Positions 12,871-25,694 of a stretch of 64,000 nucleotides of DNA are shown piece after piece. Source of the stretch: Camelus bactrianus (lineage: Eukaryota; Chordata; Mammalia; Artiodactyla; Camelidae); assembly GCF_048773025.1 (NCBI RefSeq), contig NC_133572.1:22036501-22100500 (forward strand). Direction: 5' to 3'. The translations under genes were made by a program, and so were the position numbers. Each line of letters starts with the position of its first letter. Within the stretch, counting starts at the first letter, position 1. The notes beneath the pieces are model-generated. The model saw only the letters and a program-made list of their open reading frames with translations. It made no database searches and had not been told where the DNA came from.

Positions 12871-14439
12871 GACGTTCGTTCATCTATCACAAAATGAACG
12901 GGTTGCAGGGTAAACCTTTATTCTGTTTTCTCAGAGTGTTTCCTAGTGCCGATTTGAATTTCCTCCACTTTTCACTGTAAAACCGAGTTGGAGCTAGGAC
13001 TTCCCCATCTATATGTATGGAGTGGAGTTTTCGACTGAAAAGTAACTTTGTGTTTCCAACAAACAATGTGAAGGACGGCTTTCACACACTCATATCTCTC
13101 AGAACTGAGGATGTGGAGAGACGTTCGTTCATCTAGAAAAAAATGAACCTGTGGAGGAAAAAACTTTACTCTGGTTTCTCAGAGTGTTTCCTAGTACCGG
13201 TTTGAAGTTCCTGCAGTTTTCACTGTACAACCGGGTTGGAGATAGTACCTATCCATAGATATGAATGGAGTGGAGTTTGCAATTGAAAAGAAACTTTGTG
13301 TTCCCAACAAGCTAGGTGAAGGACCGCTTTCACACACACTTATCTCTCAGAACAGAACCTGTTGAGAGACGTTCGTTCATCTAGAAAAAAATGAACCTTT
13401 GGAGGAGAAAATTTACTCTGGTTTCTCAGAGTGTTTCCTTGTGCCGGTTTGAAGTTCCTGCAGTATTCACTGTAAAACCGAATTGGAGCTAGGACTTCCC
13501 CATCTATAAGTATGGAGTGGAGTTTCGACTGAAAAGAAACTTTGTGTTTCCAACAACCTATGTGAAGGACGGCTTTCACCCTCACATATCTCTCAGAACA
13601 GAACATGTTGAGAGACGTTAGTTCATCTAGCACAAAATGAACGGGTTGCAGGAGAAAACTTTACTCTGGTTTCTCAGGCTGTTTCCTAGTGCCGGTTTTA
13701 AATTCCCTGCAGTTTTCAGTGTAAAACCGTGTTGGAGATAGTACCTAACCATAGATATGCATGGATTAGAGTTTGCCACTGAAAAGAAACTTTGAGTTCC
13801 CAACAAGCTAGGTGAAGGACGGCTTTCACACACACTTATCAATAAGAAATTAGCATGAGGAGAGACGTTCGTTCATCTAGCACAAAGGTAACGTGTTGCA
13901 GGAGAAAATTTTACTCTGGTTTCTCAGGCTGTTTCCTAGTGCCAGTTTGAAGTTCCTGCAGTTTTCACTGTAAATTCAGTTGGAGCTAGGACCTCCCCAT
14001 ATATATGTATGGAGTGGAGATTGCGACTGGAAACAAATTTTGTGTTTCCAACATGGAAGTTGAAGAACGGCTTTCACACACTCTTATCACTCAGAAATGA
14101 GCATGAGAAGAGACGTTCGTTCATCTAGCACAAAGGGAACGGATAGCAGGAGAAACTTTTACTCTGGTATTTCAGGCTGTTTCCTAGTGCCAGTTTGAAG
14201 TTCCTGCAGTTTTCACTGTAAAAACGAGTTGGAGCTAGGGCTTCCCCATATATATGTATGGAGTGGAATTTGCGAATGAAAAGAAACTTTGTGTTCCCAA
14301 TAAGATAGGTGAAGAACGGCTTTCACACACTCTTATCTCTTAGAACTGAGCATGTTGAGATTCGTTCGTTCATCTAGAACAAAATGAACCTGTGGAGGAG
14401 AAAACATTACTCTGGTTTCTCAGAGTGTTTCCTAGTGCC

Positions 14440-14870
14440 GGTTTGAAGTTTCTGCAGTTTTCAGTGTAAAACCGGGTTGGAGATATTACCTAAAAATAGA
14501 TATGCTTGGAGTGGAGTTTGCACCTGAAAAGAAACTTTGTGTTCCCAAAAAGCTAGATGAAGTACGGCTTTCACACACACTTATCTCTCAGAATAGAACC
14601 TGTTGAGAGACGTTCGTTCATCTAGCACAAAATGAACGGGTTGCAGGAGAAATCTTTTCTCTGGGTTCTCAGGCTGTTTCCTAGTGCCGGTTTGAAGTTC
14701 CTGCATTTTTCACTGTACAACCGAGTTAGAGCTAGTACCTCCCCATATATATGTATGGAGTGGAGATTGCGACTTAAAAGAAACTTTGTGTTTCCAACAA
14801 GGAAGGTGAAGGACGGCTTTCACACACTCTTATGACTCAGAAATTAGCATGAGTAGAGACGTTCATTCAC
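14440..14870 (+). repeat. 7-monomer-offset duplicate, copy 1
   Basis: An F unit followed by an E unit matches 16180-16610 at 1,740 bp. Both E units carry the unusual gagaatctttt or gagaattctttt segment after tgcagg. The same 1,740 bp step recurs independently at 25.8/27.5 kb and 58.8/60.5 kb. Confidence 0.7.
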
Positions 14871-16179
14871 CTAGCACAAAGGGAACGGGTTGCAGGAGAA
14901 ATTTTACTCTGGTTTCTCAGGCTGTTTCCTAGTGCCGGTTTGAAGTTCCTGCAGTTTTCTCTGTAAAACCGAGTTGGAGCTAGGACTTCCCCATCTATAT
15001 GTATGGAGTGGAGATTGCGACTGAAAAGAAACTTTGTGTTTCCAACAAGGAAGGTGAAGGACGGCTTTCACACACTCTTATCTCTCAGAACTGAGCATGT
15101 GGAGAGACGTTCGTTCATCTAGAACAAAATGAACCTGTGGAGGATAAAACTTTACTCTGGTTTCTCAGAGTGTTTCCTAGTGCCGGTTTGAAGTTCCTGC
15201 ATTTTTCACTGTACAACCGAGTTAGAGCTAGTACCTCCCCATATATATGTATGGAGTGGAGATTGCGACTGAAAAGAAACTTTGTGTTTCCAACAAGGAA
15301 GGTGAAGGACGGCTCTCACACACTTTTATCACTCAGAAATTAGCATGAGGGGAGACGTTCGTTCATCTAGCACATAGGGAGCGGATTGCAGGAGAAAATT
15401 TAACTCTGGTTTCTCAGGCTGTTTCCTAGATACGGTTTGAAGTTCCTGCAGTTTTCAGTGTAAAACCGGGTTGGAGATATTACCTAACCATAGATATGCA
15501 TGGAGTGGTGTTTGCAACTCAAAAGAAACTTTGTGTTCCCAACAAGCTATGTGAAGGACGGCTTTCACGCTCACATATCTCTCAGAACAGAACATGTTGA
15601 GAGACGTTCGTTCATCTAGCAAAAATGAACGGGTTACTGGAGAAAACTTTACTCTGTTTTCTCAGGGTGTTTCCTAGTGCCGGTTTGAATTCCCTGCAGT
15701 TTTCAGTGTAAAAGCGGGTTGGAGATAGTACATAACCATAGATATGCATGAAGAGGAGTTTGCAACCTAAAAGAAACTTTGTGTTCCCAATAAGCTAGGT
15801 GAAGGGCGGCTTTCACACACATATATCACTCAGACCTGAGCACGTGGAGAGACGTTCGTTCATCGAGCACAAAATGAACAGTTTGCAGGAGAAACCATTT
15901 ATCTGGTTTCTCAGGCTGTTTCCTAGTGCCTGTATGAAGTTCCTGCATTTTTCACTGTACAACCGAGTTAGAGCTAGTACCTCCACATATATATGTATGG
16001 AGTGGAGATTGCGACTGGAAAGAAACTTTGTGTTTCCAAAATGGAAGTTGAAGGACGGCTTTCACACACTCTTATCACTCAGAAATGAGCATGTGGAGAG
16101 ACGTTCGTTCATCTAGCACAAAGGGAAAGGGTTGCAGGAGAAACTTTTACTCTGGTTTCTCAGGCTGTTTCCTAGTGCC

Positions 16180-16610
16180 GTTTTGAAGTTCCTGCATTTT
16201 TCAGTGTAAAACCGGGTTGGAGATAGTACCTAACCATAGATATGCATGGAGTGGAGTTTGCAACTGAAAAGAAACTTTGTGTTCCCAACAAGCTAGGTGA
16301 AGGTCGGCTTTCACACACACTTATCTCTCAGAACAGAACCTGTTGAGAGACGTTCGTTCATCTAGCACAAAATGAACGGTTTGCAGGAGAATTCTTTTCT
16401 CTGGTTTCTCAGGCTGTTTCCTAGTGCCGGTTTGAAGTTCCTGCAATTTTCACTGTACAACCGAGTTAGAGCTAGTACCTCCCCGTATATATGTAAGGAG
16501 AGGAGATTGCGACTGAAAAGAAACTTTGTGTTTCCAACAAGGATGGTGAAGGACGGCTTTCACACACTCTTATCACTCAGAAATGAGCATGAGGAGAGAC
16601 GTTCTTTCAT
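16180..16610 (+). repeat. 7-monomer-offset duplicate, copy 2
   Basis: This is the counterpart of 14440-14870 with moderate divergence. It is followed by a D-C pair at about 16.71 and 16.96 kb that copy 1 lacks. Confidence 0.7.
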
Positions 16611-18779
16611 CTAGCACAAAGGGAACGGGTTGCAGGGGAAACTTTTACTCTGGTTTCTCAGGCTGTTTCTTAGTGCCGGTTTGAAGTTCCTGCAGTTTTC
16701 ACTGTAAAACCGATTCGCAGCTAGTCCCTACCCATATATATGCATGGAGTGGTGTTTGCAACTGAAAAAAACTATGTGTTCCCAATAAGCTAGATGAATT
16801 ACGGCTTTCACCCACACTTATCTCTCAGAACAAAACATGTTGAGAGACGTTCGTTCATCTAGCACAAAATGAACGGTTTGCAGGTTAAACCTTTATTCGG
16901 TTTTCTCAGAGTGTTTCCTAGTGCCGATTTGAAGTTCCTCCACTTTTCACTGTAAAACCTAGTTGGAGCTAGGACTTCCCCATCTATATGTATGGAGTGT
17001 AGTTTTCGACTGAAAAGAAACTTTGTGTTCCCAACAAGCTAGGTGAAGGACGGCTTTCACACTCACTTACATCTCAGAACAGAGCATGAGGGGAGACGTT
17101 CGTTCATCTAGCACAAATTGAACGGGTGACAGGAGAAACTTTTACTCTGATTACTCAGGATGTTTCCTAGTGCCGGATTGAATTTCCTGCATTTTTCACT
17201 GTAAAAACGAGTTGGAGCTAGGACTTCCCCTTAGATATGTATGGAGTGGAATTTGCGACTGAAAAGAAACTTTGTTTTCACAAAAAGCTAGGTGAAGGAA
17301 GGCTTTCACACACTCTTATCTCTCATAACGGAGCATGTGGAGAGACGTTCGTTCATCTAGAACAAAATGAACCTGTGGAGGAGAAAACTTTACTCTGGTT
17401 TCTCAGAGTGTTTCCTAGTGCCGGTTTGAAATTCCTGCAGTTTTCGGTGTAAAACCGGGTTGGAGATAATACCAAAAGATAGATATGCATGGAGTGGAGT
17501 TTGCTACTGAAAAGAAACTTTGTGTTCCCAACAAGCTAGGTGAAGGACGGCTTTCACACACACTTATCTCTCAGAACAGAACCTGTTGAGAGACGTTCGT
17601 TCATCTAGCACAAAAAGAACGGGTTGCAGGAGAAAACTTTTCTCTTGTTTCTCAGGCTGTTTCCTAGTGCCGGTTTGAAGTTCCTGCATTTTTCAATCAA
17701 CAACCGAGTTAGAGCTAGTACCTCCCCATATATATGTATGGAGTGGGATTTCGACTGAAAAGAAACTTTGTGTTTCCAACAAGGAAGGTGAAGGACGGCT
17801 TTCACACACTCTTATCACTCAGAAATTAGCATGAGGAGAGACGTTCGTTCATCTAGCAAGAAGGGAACGATTTGCAGGAGAAATTTTTACTCTGGTTTCT
17901 CAGGCTGTTTCCTATTGCCAGTTTGAATTTCCTGCAGTTTTCACTGTAAAACTGATTTGCAGCTAGTCCCTACCCATATATATGCATGGAGTGGAGTTTG
18001 CAACTGAAAAGAAAATATGTGTTCCCAATAAGCTAGTTGAATTACGGCTTTCACCCACACTTATCTCTCAAAACAAAACATGTTGAGAGACGTTCGTTCA
18101 TCTAGCACAAAATGAACGGGTTGCAGGGGAAAACTTTACTCTGGTTTATCAGTCTGATTACTAGTGCCGGTTTGAATTTCCTGCAGTTTTCACTGTAATA
18201 ACGAGTTGGAGCTACTACCTACCCATAGATATACATGGAGAGGAATTTGCAACTGAAAAGAAACTTTGTGTTCCCAACAAGCTAGGTGAAGGTCGGCTTT
18301 CACACACACTTATCTCTCAGAACTGAGCATGTGGTCAGACGTTGGTTCATCTAGCACAAAATGAACGGTTTGCAGGAGAAACATTTTCTCTTGTTTCTCA
18401 GGCTGTTTCCTAGTGCCTGTTTGAAGTTCCTGCATTTTTCACTGTACAACCGATTTAGAGCTAGTACCTTCCCATATATATATATGGAGTGGAGATTTCG
18501 ACTGGAAAGAAACTTTGTGTTTCCAACATGGAAGTTGAAGGACGGCTTTCACACACTCTTATCACTCAGAAATGAGCATGAGGAGAGACGTTCGTTCATC
18601 TAGCACAAAGGGAACGAGTTGCAGGTGAAACTTTTACTCTGGTTTCTCAGGATCTTTCCTAGTGCCGGTTTGAACTTCCTGCATTTTTCACTGTAAAAAC
18701 GTGTTGGAGCTAGGACTTCCCCAAATATATGTATGGAGTGGAATTTGCGACTGAAAAGAATCTTTGTGTTCCCAACAAG

Positions 18780-19600
18780 CTTGTTGAATTACGGCTTTCA
18801 CACACAGTTATCTCTCAGAACTGAGCATGTGGAGAGACGTTCGTTCATCTAGAACAAAATGAACCTGTGGAGGATAAAAATTTACTCTGGTTTCTCAGAG
18901 TGTTTCCTAGTGCCGGTTTGAAGTTCCTGCAGTTTTCAGTGCAAAAACGGTTTGGAGATAGTATCTAATCATAGATATCCATGGAGTGGAGTTTGCAACT
19001 GACAAGAAATTTTGTGTTCCCAACAAGCTAGGTGAAGGACGGCTTTCACGCACACTTGTCTCTGAGAACTGAGCATGAAGAGAGACGTTCGTTCATCTAG
19101 GAAAAGTGGAACGGGTTGCAGGAGAAAATTTTACTCTGGTTTCTCTGGCTGTTTCCTAGTGCCGGTTTGAAGTTCCTGCAGTTTTCACTGTAAACCCGGG
19201 TTGGAGATAGTACCTAACCATAGATATGCATGGAGTGGTGTTTGCAACTGAAAAGAAACTTTGTGTTCCCAACAAGCTAGGTGAAGGACGGCTTTCACAC
19301 ACTCTTATCTCTCTGAACTGAGCATGTGGAGAGACGTTCGTTCATCTAGAACAAAATGAACCTGTGGAGGAGAAAACTTTACTCTGGTTTCTCAGAGTGT
19401 TTCCTAGTGCCGGTTTGAAGTTCCTGCAGTTTTCAGTGTAAAACCGGTTTGGAGATAATACCAAAACATAGATATGCATGGAGTGGAGTTTGCAACATAA
19501 AAGAAACTTTGTGTTCCCAACAAGCTAGGTGAAGGACTGCTTTCACACACACTTATCTCTCAGAATTGAGCATGTGGAGACACGTTCGTTCATCTAGCAC
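18780..19600 (+). repeat. 14-monomer-offset duplicate spanning domains II/III, copy 1
   Basis: About 0.8 kb matches 22260-23080 at 3,480 bp. The pair shares a rare tail, ctaggaaaagtggaac, and a cacttgtctct variant, as well as aactgacaagaaattttg and gataataccaaaacatag units. The offset equals the HOR length of domain IV although the monomers are different. Confidence 0.8.
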
Positions 19601-20189
19601 AAAATGAATGCTTTGCAGGAGAAACATTTTCTCTTGTTTCTCAGGCTGTTTCCTAGTGCTTGTATGAACTTCCTGCAGTTTTCACTGTAAAAAAGAGTTA
19701 TAGCTAGGACTTCCCCAAGTATATGTATGGAGTGGAATTTGCGAGTGAAAAGAAACTTTGTGTTCCCAACAAGCTAGGTGAAGTACGGCTTTCACCCTCA
19801 CATATCTATCAGAACAGAACCTGTTGAGAGCCGTTCGTTCATCTAGCAAAAAATGAACGGGTTGCAGGAGAAAACTTTACTCTGATTTCCCAGGCTGTTT
19901 CCTAGAGCCGGTTTGAAATTCCTGCATTTTTCCCTCTACAACCGAGTTAGAGCTAGTACATCCCCATATATATGTATGGAGTGGAGTTTGCGACTGAAAA
20001 GAATCTATGTGTTCCCAACAAGCTAGGTGAAGAACGGCTTTCACACTCACAGACCTGTCAGAACTGAGCATGTGGAGAGACGTTCGTTCATCTAGCACAA
20101 AATGAACGGGTTGCCGGAGAAACTTTTACTCTGGTTTCTCAGGCTATTTCCTACTGCCGGTTTGAAGTTCCTGCAGTTTTCACTGTAAA

Positions 20190-20720
20190 ACCGATTCACA
20201 CCTAGTCCCTACCCATATATATGCATGGATTGGAGTTAGCAACTGAAAAGAAACTGTGTGTTCCCAATAAGCTACTTAAATTACGGCTTTCACCCACACT
20301 TATCTCTCAGAACAAAACATGTTGAGAGACGTTCGTTCATCTAGCACAAAAAGAATGGGTTGCAGGGGAAACCATTATTCTGGTTTCTCAGAGTGTTTCC
20401 TAGTGCGGTTTGAAGTTCCTGCATTTTTCAGTGTAAAACCGGGTTGGAGCAAGTACTTCCCCATCTATATGTTTGGAGTGGATTTTTCGACTGAAAAGAA
20501 ACTTTGTGTTCCCAACAAGCTAGGTGAAGGACGGCTTTCACACTCACTTACATCTCAGAACTGAGCATGTGGGGAGACGTTCGTTCATCTAGCACAAATT
20601 GAACGGGTGACAGGAGAAACTTTTACTCTGATTACTCAGGATGTTTCCTAGTGCCGGTTTGAAGTTCCTGCAGTTTTCACTGTAATAACGAGTTGGAGCT
20701 AGTACCTCCCCATAGATATG
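20190..20720 (+). repeat. D-C dimer, copy a
   Basis: The D unit has gctacttaaattacgg, shared only by this set. The following C unit has a 1-2 base shortening of the conserved head (tagtgcggtttg) and catctatatgtttgg. Matches lie at 21184-21714 (994 bp on) and 25164-25694 (4,974 bp on); a further copy begins near 28150. Confidence 0.85.
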
Positions 20721-21183
20721 CATGGAGTGGAGTTTGCAACTGAAAAGAAACTTTGTGTTCCCAACAAGCTAGGTGAAGAATGGCTTAAACACACCCTTAT
20801 CTCTCAGAACTGAGCATGTGGTCAGACGTTCGTTCATCTAGCACAAAATGAACGGTTTGCAGGAGAAACATTTTCTCTTGTTTCTCAGGCTGTTTCCTAG
20901 TGCCTGTTTGAAGTTCCTGCATTTTGCACTGTACAACCGATTTAGAGCTAGTACCTCCCCGTATATACGTATGGGTGGAGATTGCTACTGGAAAGAAACT
21001 TTGTGTTTCCAACATGGAAGGTGAGGGAAGGCTTTCAAACACTCTTATAACTCAGAAATGAGCATGAGGAGAGACGTTCGTTCATCTAGCACAAAGGGAA
21101 CGGGTTGCAGGTGAAACTTTTACTCTGGTTTCTCAGGCTGTTTCTTACTGCCGGTTTGAAGTTCCTGCAGTTTTCACTGTAAA

Positions 21184-21714
21184 ATCGATTCGCAGATAGT
21201 CCCTAAACATATATATGCATGGAGTGGAGTTTGCAACTGAAAAGAAAGTATGTGTTCCCAATAAGCTACTTAAATTACGGCTTTCACCCACACTTATCTC
21301 TCAGAACAACACATGTTGAGAGACGTTCGTTCATCTAGCACAAAATGAATGGGTTGCAGGGGAAACCATTATTCTGGTTTCTCAGAGTGTTTCCTAGTGC
21401 GGTTTGAAGTTCCTGCAGTTTTCACAGTAAAACCGAGTTGGAGCTAGGACTTCCCCATCTATATGTTTGGAGTGGATTTTTCGACTGAAAAGAAACTTTG
21501 TGTTCCCAACAAGCTAGGTGAAGGACGGCTTTCACACTCACTTACATCTCAGAACTGAGCATGTGGGGAGACGTTCGTTCATCTAGCACAAATTGAACGG
21601 GTGACAGGAGAAACTTTTACTCTGATTACTCAGGATGTTTCCTAGTGCCGGTTTGAAGTTCCTGCAGTTTTCACTGTAATAACGAGTTGGAGCTAGTACC
21701 TCCCCATAGATATG
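21184..21714 (+). repeat. D-C dimer, copy b
   Basis: Nearly the same as 20190-20720, with the shared tagtgcggtttg shortening. It is preceded by a different monomer, so the duplicated segment starts close to the D unit. Confidence 0.85.
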
Positions 21715-21880
21715 CATGGAGTGGAGTTTGCAACTGAAAAGAAACTTTGTGTTCCCAGCAAGCTAGTTGAAGGACGTCTTTCACACACGCTTATCTCTCA
21801 GAACTGAGCATGTGGAGACACTTTCGTTCTACTAGCACAAAGGGAACGGGTTGCAGGAAAAACTATTACTCTGATTTCTC

Positions 21881-22137
21881 AGGCTGTTTCCTAGAGACGG
21901 TTTGACGTTCCTGCAGTTTTCACTGTAAATCAGAGTTGCAGCAATACCTGCCCATATATATGTATGAAGTGAAATTTGCGACTGCAAAGAAACTTTTTTT
22001 TCCCAACAAGCTAGGTGAAGAACGGCTTTCACACACACTTATCTCTCAGAACTCAGCATGTGGAGAGACGTTCGTTCAGCTAGCTCAAAGGGAACGGTTT
22101 GCAGGAGAAACTTTTACTCTGGTTTCTCAGGCTGTTT
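21881..22137 (+). repeat. Divergent monomer (gagacggtttgacg, actgcaaag), source-type for the unit at 37.8 kb
   Basis: This unit carries tagagacggtttgac, agttgcagcaa, gactgcaaagaaac followed by a T-run, and a ttcagctag dyad-box variant. The same set reappears at 37805-38053. Individual variants (ctgcaaag near 1610; ttcagctag near 1705, 4433 and 5427) also occur in domain I, so the type is old. Confidence 0.85.
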
Positions 22138-22259
22138 CCTAGTGCCGGTTTTATGTTCCTGCAGTTTTCACTGTAAAAACGAGTTGGAGCTAGTTCCTCC
22201 CCATATATATGTATGGAGTGTAGTTTGCAACTGAAAAGAAACTTTGTGTTCCCAACAAG

Positions 22260-23080
22260 CTAGGTGAAGGACGGCTTTCACACACTCTTATCTCTCAGAA
22301 CTGAGCATGTGGAGAGACGTTCGTTCATCTAGAACAAAATGAACCTGTGGAGGATAAAACTTTACTCTGGTTTCTCAGAGTGTTTCCTAGTGCCGGTTTG
22401 AAATTCCTGCATTTTTCACTGTAAAACCGGTTTGGAGATAGTACCTAACCATAGATATGCATGGAGTGGAGTTTGCAACTGACAAGAAATTTTGTGTTCC
22501 CAACAAGGTAGGTGAAGGACGGCTTTCACACACACTTGTCTCTCAGAACTGAGCATGAGGAGAGACGTTAGTTCATCTAGGAAAAGTGGAACGGTTTGCA
22601 GGAGAAAATTTTACTCTGGTTTCTCAGGCTGTTTCCTAGTGCCGGTTTGAAGTTCTTGCAGTTTTCAGTGTAAATCCGGGTTGGAGATAGTACCTAACGA
22701 TAGATATTCATGGAGTGGTGTTTGAAACTGAAAAGAAACTTTGTGTTCCCAACAAGCTAGGTGAAGGAAGGCTTTCACACACTATATCTCTCAGAACTGA
22801 GCATGTGGAGAGACGTTCGTTCATCTAGAACAAAATGTACCTGTGGAGGTTAAAACTTTCTCTGGTTTCTCAGAGTGTTTCCTAGTGCCGGTTTGAAGTT
22901 CCTGCATTTTTCAGTGTAAAACTGGGTTGGAGATAATACCAAAACATAGATATGCATGGAGTGGAGTTTGCAACTGAAAAGAAACTTTGTGTTCCCAACA
23001 AGCTAGGTGAAGGATGGCTTTCACACACACTTAACTCTCAGAACAGAACCTGTTGAGAGACGTTCGTTCATCTAGCACAA
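22260..23080 (+). repeat. 14-monomer-offset duplicate, copy 2
   Basis: This is the counterpart of 18780-19600, sharing ctaggaaaagtggaac and aactgacaag. A third, partial relative with ggataaaactttactctgg and gataataccaaaacatag lies at about 26.02-26.6 kb. Confidence 0.8.
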
Positions 23081-23719
23081 AATGAACGGGTTACAGGTGA
23101 AACCATTTCTCTGGTTTCTCAGTCTTTTTCCTAGTGCCGGTTTGAAGTTCCTGCATTTTTCACTGTATAATCGAGTTAGAGCTAGTACCTCCCCATATAT
23201 ATGTATGGAGTGGAGATTTCGACTGAAAAGAAACTTTGTGTTTCCAACATGGAAGGTGAAGTACTGCTTTCACACACTCTTATAAGTCAGAAATGAGCAT
23301 GTGGAGACACGTTCGTTCATCTAGCACAAAATGAACGCTTTGCAGGAGAAACCTTTTCTCTTGTTTCTCAGGCTGTTTCCTAGTGCCTGTTTGAAGTTCC
23401 TGCATTTTGCACTGTACAACCGAGTTAGAGCTAGTACCTCCCCATATATATGTATGGAGAGGAGATTCAGAGAGGAAAGAAACTTTGTGTTTCCAACATG
23501 GAAGGTGAAGGACGGCTTTCACACACTCTTATAAGTCAGAAATGAGGATGAGGAGAGACGTTCGTTCATATAGCACAAAGGGAACAGGTTGCAGGTGAAA
23601 CTTTTACTCTGGTTTCTCAGGCTGTTTCCTAGTGCTGGTATGAACTTCCTGCAGTTTTCACTGTAAAAAAGAGTTATAGCTAGGACTTCCCCAAGTATAT
23701 GTATGGAGTGGAATTTGCG

Positions 23720-25490
23720 AGTGAAAAGAAACTTTGTGTTCCCAAAACGGAAGGTGAAGGACGGCTTTCACACACTCTTATCACTCAGAAATTAGCATGA
23801 GGAGAGACGTTCTTTCATCTAGCACAAAGGAAACGGGTTGCAGGAGAAACTTTTACTCTGGTTTCTCAGGCTGTTTCCTAGTGCCGTTTAGAATTTCCTG
23901 CAGTTTTCACTGTAAAACCGATTCGCAGCTAGTCCCTACCCATATATATGAATGGAGTGGAGTTTGGAACTGAAAAGAAACTATGTGTTCCCAATAAGCT
24001 AGTTGAATTTCGGCTTTCACCCACACTTATTTCTCAGAACAAAACATGTTGAGAGACGTTCGTTCATCTAGCACAAAATGAATGGTTTGCAGGGGAAACC
24101 TTTATTCTGGTTTCTCAGAGTGTTTCCTAGTGCCGGTTTGAAGTTCCTGCAGTTTTAACATTAAAACCGTGTTGGAGCTAGCACTTCCCCATCTATATGT
24201 ATGGAGTGGTGTTTTCGACTGAAAAGAAACTTTGTGTTCCCAACAAGCTAGGTGAAGGACGGCTTTCACACACACTTATCTCTCAGAAATGAGCATGTGG
24301 AGACACGTTCGTTCATCTAGCACAAAAAGAACGGGTTGCAGGAGAAAACTTTACTCTGGGTTATCAGTCTAATTCCTAGTGCCGGTTTGTATTTCCTGCA
24401 GTTTTCACTGTAATAACGAGTTGGAGCTAGTACCTCCCCCTAGATATGCATGGAGTGGATTTTGCAACTGAAAAGAATCTTTGTGTTCCCAACAAGTTAG
24501 GTGAAGGACGGCTTTCACACACACTTATCTCTCAGAACTGAGCATGTGGGGAGACGTTCGTTCATCTAGCACAAATTGAACGGGTGAAAGGAGAAACTTT
24601 TACTCTGATTACTCAGGCTGTTTCCTAGTGCCTGTTTGAAGTTCCTGCATTTTGCACTGTATAATCGAGTTAGAGCTAGTACCTCCCCATATATATGTAT
24701 GGAGTGGAGATTGCGACTGGAAAGAAACTTTGTGTTTCCAACATGGAAGATGAAGGACGGCTTTCACAGACTCTTATAAATCAGAAATGAGCATGAGGAG
24801 AGACGTTCGTTCATCTAGCACAAAATGAACGGGTTGCAGGAGAAAACTTTACTCTGATTTCTCAGGCTGTTTCCTAGTGCCGGTTTGAATTTCCTGAATT
24901 TTTCACTGTACAACCGAGTTAGAGCTAGTACCTCCCCATATATATATATATGGAGTGGAGTTTGCGACTGAAAAGAATCTATGTGTTCCCAACAAGCTAG
25001 GTGAAGAACGGCTTTCACACTCACAGACCTGTCAGAACTGAGCATGTGGAGAGACGTTCATTCATCTACCACAAAATGAACGGGTTGCCGGAGAAAATTT
25101 TACTCTGGTTTCTCAGGCTGTTTCCTACAGCCGGTTTGAAGTTCCTGCAGTTTTCACTGTAAAACCGATTCGCAGCTAGTCCCTACCCATATATATGCAT
25201 GGAGTTGAGTTTACAACTGAAAAGAAACTATGTGTTCCCAATAAGCTACTTAAATTACGGCTTTCACCCACACTTATCTCTCAGAACAACACATGTTGAG
25301 AGACGTTCGTTCATCTAGCACAAAATGAATGGGTTGCAGGGGAAACCATTATTCTGGTTTCTCAGAGTGTTTCCAAGTGCAGTTTGAAGTTCCTGCAGTT
25401 TTCACAGTAAAACCGAGTTGGAGCTAGGACTTCCCCATCTATATGTTTGGAGTGGATTTTTCGACTGAAAAGAAACTTTGTGTTCCCAAC
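23720..25490 (+). repeat. 12-monomer-offset block, copy 1
   Basis: About 1.77 kb (7 monomers) matches 26706-28476 at a constant 2,986 bp. It begins within gttcccaaaacggaagg and ends within gttcccaacaagctag, the same box of the monomer at both ends. Shared rare variants include gcacttccccatctatatg, gggttatcagtctaattcc, cctccccctagatatg and an 18 bp AT palindrome. One short stretch near 24540-24615 does not match; it carries a class C tail in this copy. Confidence 0.9.
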
Positions 25491-25694
25491 AAGCTAGGTG
25501 AAGGACGGCTTTCACACTCACTTACATCTCAGAACTGAGCATGTGGGGAGACGTTCGTTCATCTAGCACAAATTGAACGGGTGACAGGAGAAACTTTTAC
25601 TCTGATTACTCAGGATGTTTCCTAGTGCCGGTTTGAAGTTCCTGCAGTTTTCACTGTAATAACGAGTTGGAGCTAGTACCTCCCCATAGATATG
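25164..25694 (+). repeat. D-C dimer, copy c
   Basis: This matches copies a and b, with an ttccaagtgcagtttg head. The downstream similarity to copy a continues through a gtggtcagacg unit to about 26.01 kb, so the longer 20-monomer duplication is 20190-21050 with 25164-26010. Confidence 0.85.

Larger units (their letters stand above)
10190..20110 (+). repeat. Domain II: E/F/G/C monomers with loose 7-8-monomer rhythm
   Basis: From about 10.2 kb the monomers change to classes E (tacaaccgagttagagc, ending in cactcagaaattagcatgagg), F, G and C. One E-associated frame start recurs at 10655, 12645, 14632, 16372 and 18361, giving spacings of 1,990, 1,987, 1,740 and 1,989 bp (8, 8, 7 and 8 monomers). 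The monomers between these marks are partly shuffled, so this is a decayed or immature HOR, not a clean one. Additional E units occur outside the register, near 11940, 15190 and 15940. Confidence 0.65.
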
